Of a stretch of DNA of 64,000 nucleotides, positions 1-8,716 are shown piece after piece (the stretch's first letter is position 1; each line of letters opens with the position of its first letter). Below the pieces are notes generated by a model. It was given only the letters and a program-made list of their open reading frames with translations. It searched no databases and was not told where the DNA came from. The position numbers were made by a program, and so were the translations under genes. The DNA is from Aeromicrobium sp. A1-2 (GTDB taxonomy: Bacteria > Actinomycetota > Actinomycetes > Propionibacteriales > Nocardioidaceae): positions 3,038,001 through 3,102,000 of the forward strand of contig NZ_CP027482.1 in assembly GCF_003443875.1 (NCBI RefSeq). The letters are read 5' to 3'.

Positions 1-1
1 C

Positions 2-412
2 GACTCCAAGCGTGCGTCCAACCCGATCCAGAAGGCGCTCGAGACCGTCGGGCTGTTTCCGACCGGCGGGCACCTGATCAAGCGGGTCATCGGAGTCGGT
101 GGAGACGAGATTGCCTGCTGCAGCGACGGCAAGCTCACGATCAACGGCAAGAAGATCGACGAGCCCTATGTGCTCGACGAGACCGCCACCAAGGACAAGA
201 CGTTCGACATCAAGGTGCCCAAGAACCACCTGTGGGTCATGGGCGACAACCGCGGCAACTCCAGCGACTCGCGTGCACACCTCGGCGATCCGGGCGGTGG
301 ATTCATCTCCCAGGAATCAGTCGTGGGCAAGGCTTGGCTGCGGGTGTGGCCGTTCGGCCGGGCCGGATTCATCCACAAGCCCGACACGTTCGACGCGAAC
401 CTCGCACCCTGA
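2..412 (+). CDS. lepB: Signal peptidase I, C-terminal part (5' end outside window)
   Basis: This is the 3' part of a type I signal peptidase, the membrane-bound serine protease that removes signal peptides from exported proteins. The reading frame is open from base 2 to the TGA at 410-412. It holds the catalytic-lysine box (HLIKRVIGVGGDEI, fragment residues about 24-37) and the box E motif GDNRGNSSDSR (about 81-91). The nucleophilic serine and N-terminal membrane anchor lie upstream of the window. The C-terminal segment is of normal length and ends shortly after the last beta-strand, with no extra membrane helix. The call is secure; only the N-terminus is unseen. Confidence 0.93.
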   Translation, partial: DSKRASNPIQKALETVGLFPTGGHLIKRVIGVGGDEIACCSDGKLTINGKKIDEPYVLDETATKDKTFDIKVPKNHLWVMGDNRGNSSDSRAHLGDPGGGFISQESVVGKAWLRVWPFGRAGFIHKPDTFDANLAP

Positions 413-421
413 CGTCAGGCC

Positions 422-449
422 GACCTGCGGCCACCTTGGTGGTCAGGTC
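422..449. terminator. Hairpin between convergent lepB and hypothetical gene
   Basis: The outer arms GACCTG (422-427) and CAGGTC (444-449) enclose the inner palindrome CCACC-TT-GGTGG (431-442). It follows the lepB stop and overlaps the stop of the gene on the other strand. There is no clear T-run, so a bidirectional terminator is only a candidate. Confidence 0.35.
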
Positions 450-883
450 CCACTGTTGTCCTGCTCAGTCGAGCTGTCCGCAGATCCGTTCTGCTGGGGC
501 ACCGTGGCGCGCGGTCCGTTCTGATTGCCGCGGAGTCGGCCCTGACGGCCGCCGATGTTGCCCCGGTCGCCTCGGTCGTCGCCACGGACCGATCCTTGCT
601 TGCCCCGGTCGCTTCGGTCGCCCTGGTCGCTGTGGTTGCCGATCGCGAAGCCACCCAGGCCGCCAACCAGCAGCAGTCCTGCAGCGGCGCCTCCGGCGAC
701 GACCCGGCGCTTGGTCACGTGCTCGCTGAGCGGACGGCGCGGCGCGGGAGCCACGGCGGCGGCACTGTTGGCAGCCGCAGGCCCGGTGGCCGCCGGCATC
801 GTGCTGGTCTCGTCCGATGCTGCAGGCGTGGCGGGCATGTCGGTCGTCTCGTCGCCGTCGTTGCTGCTCGGGGTGTCGCTCAC
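443..883 (-). CDS. Single-pass membrane protein with Gly/Arg/Asp/Gln-rich tail
   Basis: No family recognised. The 146-residue protein has an acidic, Ala/Thr/Ser-rich N-terminus (residues 1-50), a basic stretch (SEHVTKRRVV), one membrane helix at about 62-83, and a C-terminal tail of about 60 residues rich in D, R, G, Q and N with loose GDRGD/RGN repeats. The N-in, C-out topology implied by the basic residues before the helix would put the tail outside the cytoplasm. The start is GTG at 881-883, preceded by a good GAGGAG ribosome site. The gene stands alone, convergent with lepB. The low-complexity tail and clean ribosome site support a real gene; the function is unknown. Confidence 0.65.
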   Translation of the reverse strand: MSDTPSSNDGDETTDMPATPAASDETSTMPAATGPAAANSAAAVAPAPRRPLSEHVTKRRVVAGGAAAGLLLVGGLGGFAIGNHSDQGDRSDRGKQGSVRGDDRGDRGNIGGRQGRLRGNQNGPRATVPQQNGSADSSTEQDNSGT

Positions 884-989
884 TGGTGCTCCTCAGGTCG
901 GTCGGAGTCCAGTCTCGGTTGCCATCCTGAAGTCGGGCTGCGACGGGCCTGTGCTGGCCCTGTGAGCCGTTCAGTCGTCCCACGCTCCG

Positions 990-2726
990 TCAGGCGAAGA
1001 CGCCGATGATCTCCCGGTGACCGACCCAACCGATCAGAACCCCGTCGGCGACGACCCCGAGGACCTCGATCCCGTGCTCGAGCATCACCAGAGCGTCACC
1101 GACCGGAAGATCCGCCTCGACGCTCGCCGAGCTGCCGGTGAGCTCGACGATCCTCACGGTCGTGCCGGACGCGAGGGCGTCCATGAGCTCGTGCGCGGCG
1201 ATGATGCCGACCAGGTGGCCATCGTCGGACACGACCGGGAGGGCAGGCTCGGCCGTCGCCGCGAACCGGGCCGCGGCCTCGTGCAGCGTCGTGGTCTCGA
1301 GCATCGGGCTCGGTGGGGCCGTCATGACGTCGGCGACCGTCGTACGGCGCAGCCGGTCGTCACCCGGCTCGTCGAGGTCGATGCCCCGCCGCAGGAGCTT
1401 GCGGGTGTAGACCGTGTCGTGGGAGACCAGGTGACTGACGCCAGTAGCCAGCACGATCGCCAACATCAGCGGCAGGATGATGGAGTACTCGCCGGTCAGC
1501 TCGAACAGGATCACAACCGCGGTGATCGGCGCCCGCGCAGCACCCGCGAACAGCGCACCCATGCCGACCAGTGCGTACGCGCCCGGAGAGCCGGCCTGCG
1601 ACGGGTCGATCGCGTGCACCACGGCGCCGAATGCCGCACCCAGCATCGCCCCGACGAACAGGCTCGGCGCGAAGACCCCGCCCGATCCGCCGATGCCGAT
1701 CGTCAGGCTGCAGGCCAGCATCTTGCCAACCAGCAGGACGCACAGGAAGGCGATGCCGTACCCGCCGCCGACCGCCTTGTCGAGCACGGGGTAGCCGACG
1801 CCGTACATCTGCGGCAGCACCAGTAGCACCACCCCGAGCAACAGCCCGCCGACCGCCGGCCGCAGCCACTCCGGCCCACGCCAGGCCCAGTCGCACACGT
1901 CCTCGACGGCATAGAGCACGCGGGAGAAGCCCACACCGAGCAGACCCGCAAGCAGGCCGAGCACCGCAAACAGCGGGTACTGCGTGAGGTGGTCGACGTG
2001 GAACGCCGGGAGGCGGAGGAACGGCTCGTCGCCCAGGATTCCCCTAGCGATGACGCTGGCGGTGACCGATGACAGCACGACCATGCCGAACGACTCGGCC
2101 GCCCACACTCCGAGGATCAGCTCCATCGAGAAGAACACACCGGCCAGCGGGGCGTTGAAGGTCGCGGCGATCCCGCCCGCTGCTCCGCACGCGACCAGCA
2201 GCCGGATGTGCCGCTCGTCCAGACGCAGGGCCTGCGCGATGGACGAGCCGAGCGCCGAGCCGATCTGCACGATCGGCCCTTCCCGGCCGACCGATCCGCC
2301 GCCGCCGATGCACAGAGCGCTCGCCAGCGACTTGACGAGCGCGACCCTGGGTCGGATGCGACCACCGTTGCGGGCGACCGCGAACATCACCTCGGGGACG
2401 CCGTGGCCCCGCGCCTCGGGTGCGAAGCGGTGGACCAGCGGACCGTAGACGAGTCCGGCGACGACGGGCGCCAGCAGGACGAACCACGGACCGAGCGCCG
2501 GGACCAAATGATGGGCCGCGCGGCCCGCGTCGGAGTAGTCGGTGTGCCCGCTGAAGACCTTCGTGAAGCCCTCGATGAGATAGCGGAACGCAACCGCGCC
2601 CAGACCCGCACCCGTGCCCACCGCGAGGGCCAGCACCACGAGGCCGACCTGGTGGCGACCCACGACGCGCGCGGCCCGATCGGCAACCGCGGACACGCGA
2701 TCAGGAGCATCGGCGGAAGAGGGCAT
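990..2726 (-). CDS. ClC-family chloride channel/transporter with CBS pair
   Basis: A ClC-type anion channel or Cl-/H+ antiporter of the cytoplasmic membrane. About 11 hydrophobic helices cover residues 28-420. The GSVGREGP motif with the gating glutamate is at about residue 149, and the GGVFAPSLF anion-filter motif follows near 345. The first filter motif reads GHGVPE rather than the usual GSGIP, so the serine that coordinates the central anion is replaced; this hints at altered ion selectivity. Two C-terminal CBS repeats (about 440-575) probably bind adenine nucleotides. ATG at 2724-2726 is chosen; an in-frame GTG at 2727-2729 is possible. It lies behind nhaA on the same strand after a 71-bp gap with its own promoter-like palindrome. 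Confidence 0.93.
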   Translation of the reverse strand: MPSSADAPDRVSAVADRAARVVGRHQVGLVVLALAVGTGAGLGAVAFRYLIEGFTKVFSGHTDYSDAGRAAHHLVPALGPWFVLLAPVVAGLVYGPLVHRFAPEARGHGVPEVMFAVARNGGRIRPRVALVKSLASALCIGGGGSVGREGPIVQIGSALGSSIAQALRLDERHIRLLVACGAAGGIAATFNAPLAGVFFSMELILGVWAAESFGMVVLSSVTASVIARGILGDEPFLRLPAFHVDHLTQYPLFAVLGLLAGLLGVGFSRVLYAVEDVCDWAWRGPEWLRPAVGGLLLGVVLLVLPQMYGVGYPVLDKAVGGGYGIAFLCVLLVGKMLACSLTIGIGGSGGVFAPSLFVGAMLGAAFGAVVHAIDPSQAGSPGAYALVGMGALFAGAARAPITAVVILFELTGEYSIILPLMLAIVLATGVSHLVSHDTVYTRKLLRRGIDLDEPGDDRLRRTTVADVMTAPPSPMLETTTLHEAAARFAATAEPALPVVSDDGHLVGIIAAHELMDALASGTTVRIVELTGSSASVEADLPVGDALVMLEHGIEVLGVVADGVLIGWVGHREIIGVFA

Positions 2727-2729
2727 CAC

Positions 2730-2744
2730 GTTGCACTATGCAAC
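2730..2744. promoter_or_regulatory. Perfect inverted repeat at the start of the ClC gene
   Basis: GTTGCA-CTA-TGCAAC is a perfect 6-bp inverted repeat that begins 3 bp upstream of the ClC ATG. On the minus strand it contains CATAGT, a possible -10 element 5-8 nt before the start. A repressor bound here would block initiation. The regulator is not identifiable from the window. Confidence 0.4.
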
Positions 2745-2797
2745 TGTTGGTGCACGCCGAGCAAATCGAGCCGTCACCGGACGCCGTCCGGCACGGG

Positions 2798-4099
2798 TCA
2801 GGAGCTCTCCTCGAACGCATCCGGCACGCCGTCGGCATTCGCATCCACGGACTCCTCCTCGAGGATCCGGCGATACGTCCGGTTGCGGCGCCGCAGGATC
2901 GCCGCAGCGATCAACGCCGCGAGCACCGAACCGACCAGCACGCCGACCTTGACATGGTCGTCGCGCATGCTGTCGGGACCATAGGCGAGCTCGCCGATCA
3001 ACAGCGAGACCGTGAACCCGATACCGGCCAGCACGGAGACCCCGACCAGGTCGACCCACGCCAGGTCGTCGTCGAGCTCGGCGTGGGTCAACTTCGAGAC
3101 GGCGTACGTCGTGCCGAAGATGCCCACGGTCTTGCCGAGCACGAGGGCCACCACGATGCCGATGGCGACCGGATCGGTCAGGGCCTCGCCCAGGCCGCTG
3201 AACCCGCCGACCGTGACACCCGCAGCGAACAGAGCGAAGATCGGCACCGCGATGCCGGACGAGAACGGCCGCACGCGGTGCTCGAAGTGCTCGGCCATGC
3301 CCGGACCGGCGTCCGGACCGCCAGCGGCGTCACTGCGGATGACCGGGACGGTGAACGCGAGCAGCACCCCGGCGACCGTGGCGTGGACGCCCGAGGCGTG
3401 GACGAGGCTCCACGCGATGACGGCCAAAGGCAGCAGGAGCCACCACGAGCGGATCCGGCGCTGCACCAGGAACCCGAAGATCGCGATCGGCACGAGGGCC
3501 AGCGCGAGCCAGCCGAGCTTGAGCGAGCTCGTGTAGAACAGCGCGATGACGGCGATCGCGAGCAGGTCGTCGACGACCGCCAGCGTCAGGAGGAAGGTGC
3601 GGAGCGCGGCGGGCAGGTGGGTGCTGATCACAGCGAGCACCGCGACCGCGAACGCGATGTCGGTCGCGGTCGGGATCGCCCAGCCCTGCAGAGCGCCGTC
3701 GCCCGTGCGGGCGTTGATGGCCACGAAGACCAGCGCCGGAGCCACCATGCCGCCGACCGCAGCAAGAACGGGGATCGCGGCGCGGCGCGGCTCACGTAGG
3801 TCGCCCGCGACGAACTCGCGCTTGACCTCGAGTCCGGCGACGAAGAAGAACACTGCCAGCAGGCCGTCGGCGGCCCACGTCGACAGACTCAGGTCGAGAT
3901 GGAGCGCGGACGGGCCGACCGTGACGTTCTTGAGCGAGTCGTAACCGCCCTGCCACGGGGAGTTGGCCCACACGATCGCCGCGACGGATGCGATGAGGAG
4001 CAGCACGCCGCCGACGGTCTCCCGCCGCAGCAACTCAGCGATGCGAGCGGTCTCTGCCCAGGACCCGCGGGACAGAAGGGATGGTCGCTGGGGCTGCAT
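2798..4099 (-). CDS. nhaA: Na+/H+ antiporter NhaA
   Basis: A membrane antiporter that expels Na+ in exchange for protons and supports pH and salt homeostasis. The protein (433 aa) has about 12 membrane helices. The ion-binding aspartate pair sits in the [10 protein letters not shown] motif, and [13 protein letters not shown] marks the preceding helix, both typical of NhaA. A charged tail of about 40 residues ([22 protein letters not shown]) follows the last helix. The frame is open upstream to 4225, but the ATG at 4097-4099 fits homologue N-termini (MQPQRPSLL) and avoids overlap with the upstream MFS gene. With the following ClC gene it forms an ion-homeostasis pair. Confidence 0.94.
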   Translation of the reverse strand: MQPQRPSLLSRGSWAETARIAELLRRETVGGVLLLIASVAAIVWANSPWQGGYDSLKNVTVGPSALHLDLSLSTWAADGLLAVFFFVAGLEVKREFVAGDLREPRRAAIPVLAAVGGMVAPALVFVAINARTGDGALQGWAIPTATDIAFAVAVLAVISTHLPAALRTFLLTLAVVDDLLAIAVIALFYTSSLKLGWLALALVPIAIFGFLVQRRIRSWWLLLPLAVIAWSLVHASGVHATVAGVLLAFTVPVIRSDAAGGPDAGPGMAEHFEHRVRPFSSGIAVPIFALFAAGVTVGGFSGLGEALTDPVAIGIVVALVLGKTVGIFGTTYAVSKLTHAELDDDLAWVDLVGVSVLAGIGFTVSLLIGELAYGPDSMRDDHVKVGVLVGSVLAALIAAAILRRRNRTYRRILEEESVDANADGVPDAFEESS

Positions 4100-4184
4100 G
4101 CTCACAATAGAACTCTCGGGGTCGACGACAGGATTGCCGACCAGACTTCCCGGCGCACCTGAAGCCAGTCTACCGGCCCGGGCC

Positions 4185-5423
4185 CTACGTCTCGACCGTT
4201 GCCCGACCCTCGTGGACGGGGGCATCTGGCCCGGACGGCAGCAGCATGAAGGGCGGTCGCGCGGCGCGCGCGCACGCGAAGCCGAGCAGCAGTAGGAAGC
4301 CGCCCAGGAGGATCGCTTCCGACAGGCCGATCCACTGGCCGACCAGGCCGATCGCCGGCGGCACCACGAACTGCGCGCCGTAGCCGAACGACGAGACCGC
4401 GCTCACGCGTACGTCGGCCATCCGATGGTCGCCCTCGCCGGCGGCCGAGACCGCGATGGGGAAGCCCAGCGACGCCCCGAAGCCCCACGCGACGATGCCC
4501 GCCACGATCCACTCACCGGATCCGCCGACGAAGGTCACGGTCCCCGCAAGCGCGAGCGCGGCACTCAGCCGGAGCACGGTCCCGCGGCCCAGCGCATCGA
4601 CCAACCGACCGCCGACGACTCGCGCCAGCACGGCGCTGACCGAGAAGACCGTCAGCATCGCCGTCGCCCGCGCCGGAGACAGCCCCTTGACGTCGTGCGC
4701 CGCGACGATCAGCCAGTTGAAGGCGGCATGCTCGCTGGCGCAGAACACGAACACGATCACACCCAGCCCGATGACCCGTGGATCGAGAAGCTCGCGCAGG
4801 GCGCTGGGTCCGGCCGGGGCGTCGACGGTCCTCCTCCGCGGAGTCCGTTGGTCGTCGTACGAGAGCGCTGCCACCAGGAAGCCCGCGGCTGCGAGCGAGG
4901 ATGCGCTGGCCAGGAATGGCAGCACTGGAACGCCCCACGCCACCGCGGCGACGCCGACGAAACCGCCAGCAACCGAGCCGATGCTGAACATCCCGTTCAG
5001 GCCGGGCAGCACGCTGCGCTGCATGACCTGCTCGACCCGCGAGCCCTGCAGGTTCATCCCGACGTCCACCAGCGCGAACCCGAGGCCGAACGTCGTGACG
5101 GCAGCTGCCGCTGCCGGGATCGAACCGCCGGCACCGGCCACACCCGCAGACACCGCCGAGAGCAGGAGGAGGATCGCCCCCCCCCGCTGGGTCCGGCGCT
5201 GCCCGGCCCACCGCATGACCCGGGGGGCACCGGCCAGCCCGATCAGCCCACCCGCCGCGAAGCCCAGCATCAACAGCCCAAGCTCGGCGGTGCCGAGGCC
5301 CAGCTGCAGACGAAGCCGCGGCAGCGTCGTGGTCCACGCACCCATCAGGAGCCCTGCCGACGCAAAGGTCAGCCGGCACCCGACCAGTCGTGACCGGTCG
5401 TGGGCGGACAGCTGCGTGGTCAT
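4185..5423 (-). CDS. MFS transporter (12-TM permease)
   Basis: A major facilitator superfamily permease of 412 residues with 12 predicted membrane helices and a central cytoplasmic loop at about 190-205 ([16 protein letters not shown]). The loop between helices 2 and 3 has the family pattern ([18 protein letters not shown]). Substrate unknown. It is divergent from a ROK regulator with about 59 bp between the starts, an arrangement in which ROK proteins often control a sugar or sugar-acid permease; that link is inferred. No ribosome site is obvious before the ATG at 5421-5423. Confidence 0.85.
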   Translation of the reverse strand: MTTQLSAHDRSRLVGCRLTFASAGLLMGAWTTTLPRLRLQLGLGTAELGLLMLGFAAGGLIGLAGAPRVMRWAGQRRTQRGGAILLLLSAVSAGVAGAGGSIPAAAAAVTTFGLGFALVDVGMNLQGSRVEQVMQRSVLPGLNGMFSIGSVAGGFVGVAAVAWGVPVLPFLASASSLAAAGFLVAALSYDDQRTPRRRTVDAPAGPSALRELLDPRVIGLGVIVFVFCASEHAAFNWLIVAAHDVKGLSPARATAMLTVFSVSAVLARVVGGRLVDALGRGTVLRLSAALALAGTVTFVGGSGEWIVAGIVAWGFGASLGFPIAVSAAGEGDHRMADVRVSAVSSFGYGAQFVVPPAIGLVGQWIGLSEAILLGGFLLLLGFACARAARPPFMLLPSGPDAPVHEGRATVET

Positions 5424-5453
5424 GTCGACAAGTGTTTCTGATGGCTTGAATGG

Positions 5454-5475
5454 TATGCAATTCTGCGGTTGTATA
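5454..5475. promoter_or_regulatory. Candidate ROK operator between MFS and ROK genes
   Basis: TATGCAA (5454-5460) and TTGTATA (5469-5475) form an imperfect inverted repeat with an 8-bp spacer (one mismatch). It lies in the divergent gap and would overlap the ROK gene's -10 region (TATATC) if the ROK start is GTG 5483. The site suggests joint control of both genes. Confidence 0.4.
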
Positions 5476-5482
5476 TCCGTCT

Positions 5483-6643
5483 GTGACGACTAAAGCGTGG
5501 ATTCCAGCGAGCACATCGGCCCGGCTCGAACAGCTCGTCCGCGTGCGTCCCGGCATCACGCGTCAGGAGGCGGCGACCCGCCTGGGCCTGAGCACGTCGG
5601 CGGTCACGACTGCGGTCGCCCGACTCGTCGGGAGCGATCGGCTGGTCGAAACGGGTCCGGCCGAGGGCACCCGCGGACGCGGCCGACCACGCGGCTCGCT
5701 GAGCGTCACAAGCCCGGCCTCGACGGTTGGGGTGCTGCTCTACTCCTATGGCGTCTTCGAGCTCGCGGTCCTGGGCTACGACGGCACTACGCGGGCTCGT
5801 CAGCGACGGGAGGTGCCCGGGCTCCTGTCGGTTGACGATGTCGTGGCCGCGGCCCGAGGCCTGCTGGCGCGCTCCGCCGGTTGGCAACGGCCCGACCTGC
5901 TGGTGTTCGGCATCCCCTCGCCCTTTCACCGCGACGTCGGCCTGCCACCACGCCCGCCGGGTAGCGACACCGATCGTCGTTCATTCGCGAACGTCTTCAC
6001 CGGAGACCCGTTCGAGGCGCTGGCCGAGGCCGTCGATGCCGAGGTGCTGTGGGAGAACGATGCCAACCTGGCCGCCCTCGGCGAGTGCTCGCAGCAGTCC
6101 GAGACCGAACGGTGCGCCCTCTACGTCAAGGTCGGCGGTGAGGGGATCGGGGCCGGACTGTGCATCGACGGTCGGATCATGTCCGGCGGGCACGGTCTCG
6201 GGGCGGAGATCGCCCACCTGCGCACCGATGACGACCCGCAGGCGATCTGCTCGTGCGGATCACGTGGCTGCCTCGACGTCAGCACCGGCCCGCGCCTGAT
6301 GCGGCAGCTCGCCGACGCGTACGACCGCGAGCTCACGTGGGCCGAGTGGCTGGTCCTGGTCGAGACCGGCGCGGCCGGCCCGGTCCGCGTGATGCAGGAC
6401 GTCGGTCGCCAGATCGCCCGCACGATCGGCAACGTCTGCACCTTCCTGGATCCGTCGAGCATCATCCTCGAGGCCGGCTCAGCCGCCTCGACAGCGGCGC
6501 TCGCGGAGGGATTCGCCGACCAGCTCGGTCAGCAGACACCGCCGTTCATCCACTCCGTCACGCAGATCAGGCACGGCAACCTCGGCGACCGAGCCGAGCT
6601 GCTCGGCGCGGTGGAGGTCGCGCGCCAGCACATCGGACCGTAG
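5483..6643 (+). CDS. ROK-family transcriptional regulator
   Basis: A repressor/ORF/kinase (ROK) family regulator. An N-terminal winged helix-turn-helix (about 20-70; ITRQEAATRLGLSTSAVTTA) is followed by a two-lobed sugar-kinase fold. The zinc motif CSCGSRGCLD and the GGHGLGAEIAHL signature with the glucose-binding glutamate and histidine are present, so the sugar pocket looks intact. The open frame begins at ATG 5450, but GTG at 5483-5485 is preferred because it leaves the palindrome 5454-5475 upstream and gives a normal-length N-terminus. It is divergent from the MFS permease, its likely target. Effector unknown. Confidence 0.85.
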   Translation: MTTKAWIPASTSARLEQLVRVRPGITRQEAATRLGLSTSAVTTAVARLVGSDRLVETGPAEGTRGRGRPRGSLSVTSPASTVGVLLYSYGVFELAVLGYDGTTRARQRREVPGLLSVDDVVAAARGLLARSAGWQRPDLLVFGIPSPFHRDVGLPPRPPGSDTDRRSFANVFTGDPFEALAEAVDAEVLWENDANLAALGECSQQSETERCALYVKVGGEGIGAGLCIDGRIMSGGHGLGAEIAHLRTDDDPQAICSCGSRGCLDVSTGPRLMRQLADAYDRELTWAEWLVLVETGAAGPVRVMQDVGRQIARTIGNVCTFLDPSSIILEAGSAASTAALAEGFADQLGQQTPPFIHSVTQIRHGNLGDRAELLGAVEVARQHIGP

Positions 6644-6737
6644 GCGGGGAATTCCGCCGCCACCGAAGGGGTTCCGCTAGGTGGGCTGCAACCCAGCTGC
6701 TGGCCACGACGACTCCCGCCACCACGAAAGTGACCTC

Positions 6738-7301
6738 ATGCGACGCCGTTCCACCGAAGACCTGAGCCTTCCTGCCGACCTGACGCTGCTCGAGGCCGAC
6801 GGGAGCCCCGCGCCGTTCGCGCTGCCCGCCCCGGGACGGCTCGAGGTCGTACAGCTGGTCCGCTACTTCGGCTGCCTGCCGTGCCAGGACTGGCTCGTCG
6901 AGCTCGACCGGCTCCGGCCCGAGCTCGAGCTGCGGGGCGCTTCCCCGGCAGCCGTCGGCGGCTCTGCGGACTATCAGGCCCAGTACCTCAAGGACGAGCG
7001 TGGCGTGCAGATGCCGATCTACCTCGACCCGACGCACGCCTTCCGCGACGCGGTCGACATGACCCGCCCGCTGGGACTCAAGCTCGCCAACCCCCGTGGC
7101 GCGGCAGCGTACGTGGGCTCGCTCCGGCGCGGCTTCCGGCCGCAGAAGATCACCAAGGACACCGTCCGCAGTCCCGGGGTCGTCATCGTCGACTCCCATG
7201 GCGCGATCAAGTGGCGCTACGAGGGGACCCGCATCGGCGACTACCCGCCGCACGCCGAGGTGCTCGCCGCACTCGAGAAACTTGCCCCCGCGGCCGCCTG
7301 A
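6738..7301 (+). CDS. AhpC/TSA-like peroxiredoxin-fold redox protein
   Basis: A 187-residue thioredoxin-fold protein of the peroxiredoxin-like group. The motif VRYFGCLPCQDW at about residues 40-51 carries a CxxC pair in the place of the peroxidatic cysteine, followed by a PAAVGGSADYQAQYL strand-helix and the cis-proline region VRSPGVVIVDSHGAIKWRYEG, as in AhpC/TSA proteins. It probably reduces peroxides or protein disulfides in the cytoplasm; no signal peptide is seen. The start ATG 6738 (MRRRSTED) is chosen over an upstream in-frame start because the extra residues look non-coding. It is a single gene, convergent with the cysteine hydrolase 9 bp away. Confidence 0.82.
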   Translation: MRRRSTEDLSLPADLTLLEADGSPAPFALPAPGRLEVVQLVRYFGCLPCQDWLVELDRLRPELELRGASPAAVGGSADYQAQYLKDERGVQMPIYLDPTHAFRDAVDMTRPLGLKLANPRGAAAYVGSLRRGFRPQKITKDTVRSPGVVIVDSHGAIKWRYEGTRIGDYPPHAEVLAALEKLAPAAA

Positions 7302-7310
7302 ACCTGCTCG

Positions 7311-7925
7311 CTACAGGGCGGCGAGCACGTCCTGGGACTCCATCGGGTGCGAGAACATCGGGTAGTCGAAGGTGATCGCGTTGTCGTGCTCCTCCTGTGA
7401 GGTGCCGGCCAGGCAGTCCGTCAACGTGATGACCCGGAAGCCGGCCTCGTAGCCCGAGCGCATCGTCGACTCGACGCAGCAGTTGGTCAGGAAGCCGGCG
7501 AGGACGATCGTCTCGATGCCCTTGCTGCGCAGGATGAAGTCGAGGTTGGTGCTGGCGAAGGTGTCGAGTCCGCGCTTGCCCTCGATCACGATGTCGGTCT
7601 CGGCCGGTGTCAGGTCATCGATGATCGCGGCTCCCCACGAGCCCTTGACGAAAGCGTTGCCGTCGACGACGCCCTTGAGGATGCCGTACGGGTGGCGGGT
7701 CAGCTCGTTGTAGCCCGCGGAGAAGGTGATGGGCGCGTGCATGATCGTCGCGCCGGCTGCACGCGCGCTGTCGACGAAGGCGACCGTGTTGGCCAGCATC
7801 CCGGTCTTGTCCATGACCGGGGCGACGGCACCGTGCAGGACGCCACCTTCGGAGGCGAACTCGTTCTGGTACTCGATCAGGACGACTGCCGTCTTGGCGG
7901 GATCGAGCTTGAGTGTGTCGGTCAT
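7311..7925 (-). CDS. Cysteine hydrolase, isochorismatase/nicotinamidase superfamily
   Basis: A 204-residue isochorismatase-like cysteine hydrolase. The catalytic cysteine is in GFLTNCCVEST (about residue 144) and the catalytic lysine in VIEGKRGLDTF (about 111). The usual N-terminal catalytic Asp of the DMQNDF motif is replaced here: the segment reads IEYQNEF, so Glu stands in its place as in some family members. Likely a small amide or carbamate substrate; the exact reaction cannot be assigned. The ATG at 7923-7925 has AGGTGA as ribosome site. It is divergent from a GntR regulator; the shared gap holds a palindromic operator, so it may be part of that regulon. Confidence 0.85.
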   Translation of the reverse strand: MTDTLKLDPAKTAVVLIEYQNEFASEGGVLHGAVAPVMDKTGMLANTVAFVDSARAAGATIMHAPITFSAGYNELTRHPYGILKGVVDGNAFVKGSWGAAIIDDLTPAETDIVIEGKRGLDTFASTNLDFILRSKGIETIVLAGFLTNCCVESTMRSGYEAGFRVITLTDCLAGTSQEEHDNAITFDYPMFSHPMESQDVLAAL

Positions 7926-7976
7926 GGGATCACCTGTCTGCTGTGGCGTGGGTCACTGTCCGGGTTCATTGAACAC

Positions 7977-7989
7977 CTTGTCAGACAAG
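7977..7989. promoter_or_regulatory. GntR/FCD operator palindrome
   Basis: CTTGTC-A-GACAAG is a perfect 13-bp palindrome in the divergent gap. It fits the TNGTNNNACNA consensus of FadR-subfamily (LldR-like) regulators exactly and overlaps the -35 region (TTGTCA) of the GntR gene. It would allow autoregulation and control of the divergent hydrolase. Confidence 0.6.
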
Positions 7990-8014
7990 CAGGCAAGTTT
8001 GGTAGCCTTCCGCC

Positions 8015-8716
8015 ATGGCCCTCACCCCCGTCTCGCGGATCCCGCTCAGCCTGGACGTCGCCCAGCAGCTGCGTGCGGCGATCCTCGACAACTCATTCCC
8101 GGCCGACAGCGAGCTCCCGACCGAGTCCGAGCTCGCGGCCTCGTTCGGCGTGGGTCGATCCACGGTGCGCGAGGCACTGCGCGTACTGCAGTCGACCGGG
8201 CTGATCAGCGGAGCCGACAGCACCTCGACGGCACGGCCCCGGGTCACCCACGGGCGCACCGCGGACTCGGCCGCCCTGGCCCTCAGCACCGCGGTCCAGG
8301 TCGGCTCGATCCCGCTCGAGGACCTGGTCGCCCTGCGCGTCCTGCTCGAGTCGGAGTCGATGCGCTCCAACGTCGGCGTGCCCGATGCGGCCCGCGAGTG
8401 CCTGAGCACGATGGACGAGGCGGCCGCGCGCAGGGACGCCGACGCGTTCCACCTCGCCGACATCGACTTCCACGTCAGCCTCGCGCATGCCGGCGGCAAC
8501 AAGGCGCTCGGCTTCGTGATCGCGGTGCTGCGCGACAGCATCGCTGGCCACCTGCTCGAAGCGCTCCGCAGCATGCCGGATCTCGACCGGGTGCTCGACC
8601 GGCTCAGCGCCGAGCATCACGCCATCGTCGACGCGCTCGACGCCAATGACCGGGAGCACGCCGCCGCTCTGGTCGTGGCGCACATCCAGGGCTTCTACGG
8701 GCCCGAGACATCATGA
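8015..8716 (+). CDS. GntR-family regulator, FadR/FCD subfamily
   Basis: A 233-residue regulator with an N-terminal winged HTH (about 5-75; LPTESELAASFGVGRSTVREALR) and an all-helical FCD ligand domain (about 95-225) whose metal-site residues are visible in DIDFHVSLAHAGGN. The stop overlaps the start of the FAD-linked oxidase by ATGA, so the two are translationally coupled and the ligand is probably the oxidase substrate, a 2-hydroxy acid such as lactate or glycolate. A TAGCCT -10 element ends 6 nt before the ATG, predicting a leaderless mRNA. Confidence 0.88.
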   Translation: MALTPVSRIPLSLDVAQQLRAAILDNSFPADSELPTESELAASFGVGRSTVREALRVLQSTGLISGADSTSTARPRVTHGRTADSAALALSTAVQVGSIPLEDLVALRVLLESESMRSNVGVPDAARECLSTMDEAAARRDADAFHLADIDFHVSLAHAGGNKALGFVIAVLRDSIAGHLLEALRSMPDLDRVLDRLSAEHHAIVDALDANDREHAAALVVAHIQGFYGPETS

